In this document: one piece after another, positions 61,623 to 64,000 of the stretch
How the letters are laid out: each line of letters starts with the position of its first letter
Numbering within the stretch: the first letter of the stretch is position 1
Source: Rheinheimera lutimaris
GTDB taxonomy: Bacteria; Pseudomonadota; Gammaproteobacteria; Enterobacterales; Alteromonadaceae
DNA: 64,000 nucleotides
Direction: 5' to 3'
NCBI RefSeq assembly: GCF_013283795.1
Contig: NZ_JABSOD010000002.1
Location: 124,001 to 188,000, forward strand
Notes under the pieces: model-generated
Seen by the model: only the letters and a program-made list of their open reading frames with translations
Databases searched by the model: none
Told to the model about the DNA's origin: nothing
Program-made: the position numbers and the translations under genes

Positions 61623-64000
61623 ATGAAATTCACCGATATTTTTATCAAAAAACCGGTATTGGCCATTGTCGTCAGCTTACTTATCTTGCTGGCAGGCTTT
61701 CAGTCAATGAGCAATATGACGGTGCGGCAGTATCCGCGCTCTGACATTGCCGTGATTAAAATTACTACTGTATATGTCGGCGCTAATGCTGAGCTGGTAC
61801 GCGGTTTTATTACCACACCGATAGAACGGGCTATAGCCTCTGCCGGTGGCATCGACTATATCGAGTCGCAAAGCACCATGGGCGTATCGACCGTTACGGC
61901 GCACTTACAGCTGAATTATGATCCGCTCAAGGCCATGACAGAAATCAGCGCTAAGGTGAATCAGGTACGCGGCGAATTACCGCCTGAGTCTGAGCTGCCG
62001 GCTATTGCGGTAGAAGCGGCTGACAGCCAGTTTGCCTCGGCTTATTTAAGTTTTTCTTCGGACATTTTGCAGCAAAACCAAATTACCGAGTTTTTAAGCC
62101 GTTCGGTGCAGCCGCGTTTAATTGCAATTGCCGGGGTGCAAAAAGCCGACATTTTAGGCGGCCGTACTTTTGCTATGCGTATTTGGTTAAAACCAGAGCA
62201 GATGGCCGCGCTGGGTGTAACGGCGTCAGATGTGCGCCAGGCACTTAGCGACAACAATGTACAAGCGGCTATCGGCCAGACGCGCGGTGCTTATACCCAG
62301 GTGAATTTGCGCGCCAATACCGACATGAAAAGCGTTGATGAGTTTAAGCGCATTGTGCTACGCCAGAGTGACGCTGGCGTAGTGCGGTTGTCCGATGTGG
62401 CCGATGTTGAACTGGGTGCTGATGATTACAATACCAACGTAAACTACTCAGGTGAAACGGCGGTGTTTATGGGCGTATTTGTCTCGCCCACGGCCAATTC
62501 ACTGGACGTGATTAAAGCCGTAACAGAAGAGATGGCGCTGATCCAATCCGAGTTACCCTCCGGCCTTACCGGTGAAGTGTCGTATGACGCGACTAAATAT
62601 ATTCAGGCCGCTATTGATGATGTGCTGAAAACTCTCGCTGAAACCCTGCTGATTATTGTTATTGTGATCTTTTTGTTCCTTGGCTTTAGCCGCTCAGTGT
62701 TAATCCCGTTGGTTGCCATTCCGTTGTCGCTGATTGGTGCGGTATTTATTATGAAGGTGTTTGGCTTCTCGCTGAACTTGCTGACCTTGCTATCGATAGT
62801 ACTCAGCGTGGGCTTGGTGGTAGATGATGCCATCGTGATGGTAGAGAACATCGAGCGGCATATTCAGGATGGCTTAAAGCCGTTTAAAGCCGCTATTGTC
62901 GCTGCCCGCGAGCTCGGTGGGCCCATTATTGCCATGACCATAACCCTGGTGTCTGTGTATGTGCCTATTGGTTTGCAGGGCGGCTTAACCGGTACCTTAT
63001 TCCGTGAATTTGCCATTACCCTGGCCGGCGCGGTAACCATTTCGGCTATTGTTGCTATTACCTTATCGCCGATGATGGCGTCAAAAATGCTCAAACCACA
63101 CAGCAGTTTAAAAGCGCCGCTGGACGGCATTTTTAACCGCTTTAAGCATTTTTACAGCCGTCAGTTGGATAAAAGCCTGAATAACCGCATTGGTGTTTAT
63201 GTGTTCTGGATTGGTATCAGTGCGCTTTGTGTGCCGCTGTACAGCATGTCACCCAAAGAGCTGGCACCAACAGAAGACCAGGGCGTTATATTTGGTATTG
63301 TCGACTCACCGGCTAACTCGACGGTAGATCAATCGTCGTTTTACGGTAAGGCGGTGAACGAAGCCTTTATGTCGGTAGAAGAAACCGACTTTACCTTCCA
63401 GATCACCTTTCCGACCGGCGGTTTTGGCGGCATGGTTACCAAACCATGGGATGAGCGTGAGCGCACGGTATTTGACATGATGCCGGAAGTGCAGCAGAAG
63501 TTATCGCAAATTGCCGGGGTGCGTATTTTACCGATTACGCCGGCGGCACTGCCTGGCGGTGGTAATTTCCCAGTTGAGTTTGTTATTACCTCTACGGCAA
63601 ATTCAAAAGAAATTTATGACTACGCGCTGCAACTGGAAAAAGTGATGCGCGAAAGCGGCACCTTTCCGTTTCAGCTTATCGATATGAAGGTCGATCAACC
63701 CGAGTATTTGCTGAATATAGACCGCGAAAAAGTCGCTGATTTAGGGCTGAATATGCGTGATGTGGTTAACGATTTAGGCACCTTATTAGGCGGTGGTTAT
63801 GTTAACCGCTTTAATATGGCCGGGCAGAGTTACAAAGTGATACCGCAGGTAAAACGCAGCGAGCGTTTAACCCCGGACAGTTTGACTGATCTGTACATTA
63901 CCGGTCCTGGTGGTGAAATGATCCGTGTCGATCAAATTGCCAGCCTGAGCCACAGCACAGTGCCGCGCAGTATTAACCGCATGCAGCAGTTAAACGCGGT
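61623..64000 (+). CDS. RND efflux permease (second system), cut by window end
   Basis: The frame starts at ATG 61623, is preceded by GAG, and stays open to the last base (about 792 codons seen of the ~1030 usual). KFTDIFIKKPVLAIVVSLLI begins the first helix; SIVLSVGLVVDDAIVMVENI marks helix 4 with paired Asp residues for proton relay; GLTGTLFREFAITLAGAVTI follows. Resembles the VexF/MexK/OqxB-like multidrug pumps. Works with the adaptor encoded just upstream. Second half of the transporter lies beyond the window. Confidence 0.94.
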   Translation, partial: MKFTDIFIKKPVLAIVVSLLILLAGFQSMSNMTVRQYPRSDIAVIKITTVYVGANAELVRGFITTPIERAIASAGGIDYIESQSTMGVSTVTAHLQLNYDPLKAMTEISAKVNQVRGELPPESELPAIAVEAADSQFASAYLSFSSDILQQNQITEFLSRSVQPRLIAIAGVQKADILGGRTFAMRIWLKPEQMAALGVTASDVRQALSDNNVQAAIGQTRGAYTQVNLRANTDMKSVDEFKRIVLRQSDAGVVRLSDVADVELGADDYNTNVNYSGETAVFMGVFVSPTANSLDVIKAVTEEMALIQSELPSGLTGEVSYDATKYIQAAIDDVLKTLAETLLIIVIVIFLFLGFSRSVLIPLVAIPLSLIGAVFIMKVFGFSLNLLTLLSIVLSVGLVVDDAIVMVENIERHIQDGLKPFKAAIVAARELGGPIIAMTITLVSVYVPIGLQGGLTGTLFREFAITLAGAVTISAIVAITLSPMMASKMLKPHSSLKAPLDGIFNRFKHFYSRQLDKSLNNRIGVYVFWIGISALCVPLYSMSPKELAPTEDQGVIFGIVDSPANSTVDQSSFYGKAVNEAFMSVEETDFTFQITFPTGGFGGMVTKPWDERERTVFDMMPEVQQKLSQIAGVRILPITPAALPGGGNFPVEFVITSTANSKEIYDYALQLEKVMRESGTFPFQLIDMKVDQPEYLLNIDREKVADLGLNMRDVVNDLGTLLGGGYVNRFNMAGQSYKVIPQVKRSERLTPDSLTDLYITGPGGEMIRVDQIASLSHSTVPRSINRMQQLNA

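Noticed and set aside
1-64000. CRISPR array, rRNA or tRNA genes
   Set aside because: I saw no regularly spaced direct repeats and no cloverleaf-like segment ending in CCA or rRNA-like sequence on either strand.

Overview
The window looks like chromosomal DNA of a free-living, Gram-negative gammaproteobacterium, probably Rheinheimera/Alishewanella or a close relative in the Alteromonadales/Chromatiales. That placement is an inference from gene content (many exported peptidases, TonB receptor, FadL, several RND pumps, SoxR, SecDF, a long-form PurC) and from the moderate GC and codon style; no rRNA or tRNA gene is present to confirm it. Genes are dense and lie on both strands. I found no rRNA, tRNA, CRISPR array, complete insertion sequence or prophage.

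Layout. 1-2.1 kb: end of a GNAT gene, then two AT-rich minus-strand genes resembling phage-defence proteins (an Abi-alpha/DUF4393 protein and a HEPN-motif protein). 2.3-4 kb: LysR regulator divergent from an NAD(P)-binding oxidoreductase. 4-8.2 kb: a PepSY membrane protein and a TonB receptor carrying the OprC/NosA copper-binding residues, preceded by a small DCC/unknown/DUF3429 operon. 8.2-14.5 kb: M1 aminopeptidase, SIMPL protein, M28 peptidase, DUF2254 membrane protein and a TetR regulator. 14.6-17.4 kb: DUF4199, EamA exporter, ParDE toxin-antitoxin pair, CBS protein. 17.4-19.7 kb: repeat copy 1 and a desaturase/ferredoxin-reductase pair. 19.9-21.4 kb: soxR divergent from a VOC/FMN-reductase operon, with a SoxR-type operator between them. 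21.4-23.7 kb: an AT-richer patch of orphan genes. 23.7-27 kb: giant tricorn-like protease. 27-33.5 kb: DUF533 protein, small exported protein, secD-secF, an Nramp-family transporter with altered metal-site motifs, and a short GlgC-like nucleotidyltransferase behind a perfect FNR box. 33.6-38.3 kb: DUF3718 protein, CorC/YtfL-type protein, DUF5610 protein, MFS transporter, RluF-type pseudouridine synthase. 38.3-40.6 kb: two tandem terminators, then an ECF sigma/anti-sigma/DUF4097 operon. 40.7-44.8 kb: small exported proteins, an acquired orphan gene beside a beheaded acetyltransferase remnant, an esterase and a GNAT protein. 44.8-49.8 kb: RCC1-repeat lipoprotein, purC, DUF4397 lipoprotein. 49.8-64 kb: FadL with a FadR operator, repeat copies 2 and 3, an RND adaptor with two permeases, a manganese riboswitch ahead of a GDT1-family exporter, and a second RND adaptor/permease pair cut by the window end.

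How the parts fit. Much of the window concerns the envelope and metals: copper uptake (TonB receptor), manganese export (riboswitch plus GDT1), an Nramp relative, fatty-acid import and desaturation, exported peptidases, protein export (SecDF) and multidrug efflux. Recognisable control sites match the neighbouring genes: SoxR box, FadR operator, FNR box and yybP-ykoY riboswitch. The most unusual features are a three-copy MITE-like repeat with near-perfect terminal inverted repeats, a secreted DJ-1/PfpI protein without its nucleophilic cysteine, a GlgC-like enzyme without the beta-helix domain, and the defence-like gene pair at the left edge.
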